Shown: positions 4,802 through 5,695 of the stretch, in pieces
How the letters are laid out: every line of letters begins with the position of its first letter
Position numbering within the stretch: the first letter of the stretch is position 1
Origin: JALXCG01 sp026991065 [NCBI: Gemmatimonadota bacterium]
GTDB lineage: Bacteria > GCA-2686955
DNA: 5,695 nt
Assembly (NCBI GenBank): GCA_026991065.1
Contig: JALXCG010000485.1
Coordinates: forward strand, 1 to 5,695
Direction: 5' to 3'
Translations under genes and position numbers: made by a program
The notes under the pieces: generated by a model
What the model saw: the letters and a program-made list of their open reading frames with translations, nothing else
Told to the model about the DNA's origin: nothing
Database searches by the model: none

Positions 4802-5695
4802 ATGCAGTTTTGCGCTCTCGCTCTCGGCGCCTGGTCAGCGGCACTCGCCTCCGGCACGCTCTTGAACGTGCCCGGAGAGTATCCGTCGATCCAAGCGGCA
4901 ATCGATGCCGCCGCCGATGGTGACACAGTGCAGGTCGCCCCAGGAACTCTGACCGAGGCCCTGATCGACCCGGGCGGCAAGGCGCTCCGGATCGAGGGGA
5001 GCGATCCGGCGGATCCACAAGTGGTCCGGCAGACCGTGGTCACGGCCGGCAGCGGCGCCCACATTTTTCAGATGACCAGCGCGACGGATGAGATTCAGAT
5101 TGCCGGTCTCACCCTGACCGGTGCCGAGGAGAGCGCTTTGCTCTGCAGTGATGGCGCCGGCGTGGTGATCGAGCATTGCTGGATTCGCGGCAACCGGGCG
5201 ACTCTGGGCGCGGGCCTGCGCGGCGAGCGAGGGGCGCGAATTCGGGTGGAGCAGTCTTGGCTTAGCAGCAACAGCGCCGGCTTCCAGGGAGGCGGTTTCT
5301 ACTTGGACCACTCCAGCCTGCAGTTGTTGGACTCGACACTGCGCGCGAATTGTGCGGAGCGTGGAGCGGCTCTCTGGTGCCTGGCGTCGGAGATCACGGT
5401 TTCGGGTGCAACGATCGAAGCCAATGTGGCGGACCAGCGCGGCGGGGGTTTCCGCTGTGTGGAGTCGGACCTGACCATCACCCGCTCCCTGTTCCGGGAC
5501 AATCGCGCCGGCCGCAACGGTGGTGGACTGCGTCTCTCCAATACCGACGCCCAGGTTCTTGCCTGTAGCTTCGAGAACAACTGGGTGGGCGAAGAGGGGG
5601 GAGCGGTCTTTGCCTATCACTCACCGCTTTTCCGCAACTGCATCTTCATCGGCAACCGGGCCGACCTGCGCGGCGGGGCGATCTGCGCCAGCTAC
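4802..5695 (+). CDS. Exported beta-helix protein with Pmp-like coils, 3' end cut off by the window edge
   Basis: The frame is open from ATG 4802 to the last base: 298 codons and no stop. The N-terminus is a short signal-peptide-like segment 'MQFCALALGAWSAALASG' with no basic residue, so it is a weak signal on its face. It is followed by the pectate-lyase-superfamily cap 'VPGEYPSIQAAIDAAADGD' (23-41) and 'VQVAPGTLTEA' (43-53). From residue 126 on, seven coils follow at 25-26 residue spacing, with conserved Asn at 131, 157, 183, 208, 234, 260 and 285. Most of these continue as N-x-A-x(2-4)-G-[GA]-[GA], for example 'FRDNRAGRNGGG' and 'FIGNRADLRGGAI'. The FxxN plus GGA[ILV] combination is the motif pair of chlamydial polymorphic-membrane-protein repeats, which also occurs in many secreted beta-helix proteins of other phyla. 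Likely role: an extracellular or surface adhesive or polysaccharide-binding protein. No catalytic residues can be assigned, and C-terminal domains that would show anchoring lie beyond the window. Confidence 0.87.
   Translation, partial: MQFCALALGAWSAALASGTLLNVPGEYPSIQAAIDAAADGDTVQVAPGTLTEALIDPGGKALRIEGSDPADPQVVRQTVVTAGSGAHIFQMTSATDEIQIAGLTLTGAEESALLCSDGAGVVIEHCWIRGNRATLGAGLRGERGARIRVEQSWLSSNSAGFQGGGFYLDHSSLQLLDSTLRANCAERGAALWCLASEITVSGATIEANVADQRGGGFRCVESDLTITRSLFRDNRAGRNGGGLRLSNTDAQVLACSFENNWVGEEGGAVFAYHSPLFRNCIFIGNRADLRGGAICASY
5177..5695 (+). repeat. Seven degenerate beta-helix coil repeats (about 77 bases each), continuing past the edge
   Basis: The coils begin at residues 126, 152, 178, 203, 229, 255 and 280 of the second beta-helix protein, each with the pattern (C/S/A)-x-(F/L/I)-x-x-N followed by a Gly-rich turn. 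The spacing of 26, 26, 25, 26, 26 and 25 residues is far more regular than in the preceding gene. The repetition is visible at protein level only; the DNA copies have diverged. Confidence 0.85.

Noticed and set aside
3192-5018. Minus-strand open frame of 608 codons opposite both beta-helix genes
   Set aside because: It is Arg/Val/Ala-rich without any recognisable domain. The + strand there encodes signal peptides, beta-helix coils and a known tail motif. Long antisense frames are common opposite GC-rich genes.

Overview
The window reads as part of a high-GC genome of a Gram-negative-type bacterium. All five genes lie on the + strand, tightly packed, and three encode proteins of kinds that are usually exported. 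The secreted-type beta-helix proteins, one ending in a 'NPDPAFND...RNDIGAYGGP' type tail, are common in large-genome, often uncultured phyla such as the FCB/Eisenbacteria/Latescibacterota type or Myxococcota. This taxonomic suggestion is inference only. I see no rRNA, tRNA, CRISPR array, transposase or insertion sequence.

Region 1 (2-2924) is a tight three-gene unit. The first gene is a subtilisin-family (S8) serine protease with complete catalytic residues. Its reading frame is open through the left edge, so its N-terminus is missing from the window. Its stop codon overlaps the start of an ECF-type sigma factor gene by four bases (ATGA). That gene in turn overlaps, again by ATGA, a zinc-finger anti-sigma gene with a strong ribosome binding site. 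The double overlap argues for one co-transcribed and translationally coupled protease / sigma / anti-sigma module. The anti-sigma protein has no visible membrane segment and carries a beta-rich C-terminal region.

Region 2 (2925-3146) is a 222-base intergenic leader. It holds one plausible sigma70-like promoter and a ribosome binding site for a GTG start at 3147.

Region 3 (3147-5695) holds two tandem genes for exported right-handed parallel beta-helix proteins, 32 bases apart. The first is complete (540 residues). The second starts at 4802 and runs off the right edge after 298 codons. It is built from very regular 25-26 residue coils carrying the N-x-A...GG[GA] pattern of Pmp-type repeats. 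Both have similar N-terminal caps, as expected for surface or secreted polysaccharide-binding or adhesive proteins, but no enzymatic active site can be assigned.

The simplest overall reading is a regulatory cassette (sigma plus soluble zinc anti-sigma) controlling envelope or extracellular functions. The protease is either an output or part of the signalling. The sequence does not show whether the sigma factor drives the beta-helix genes.
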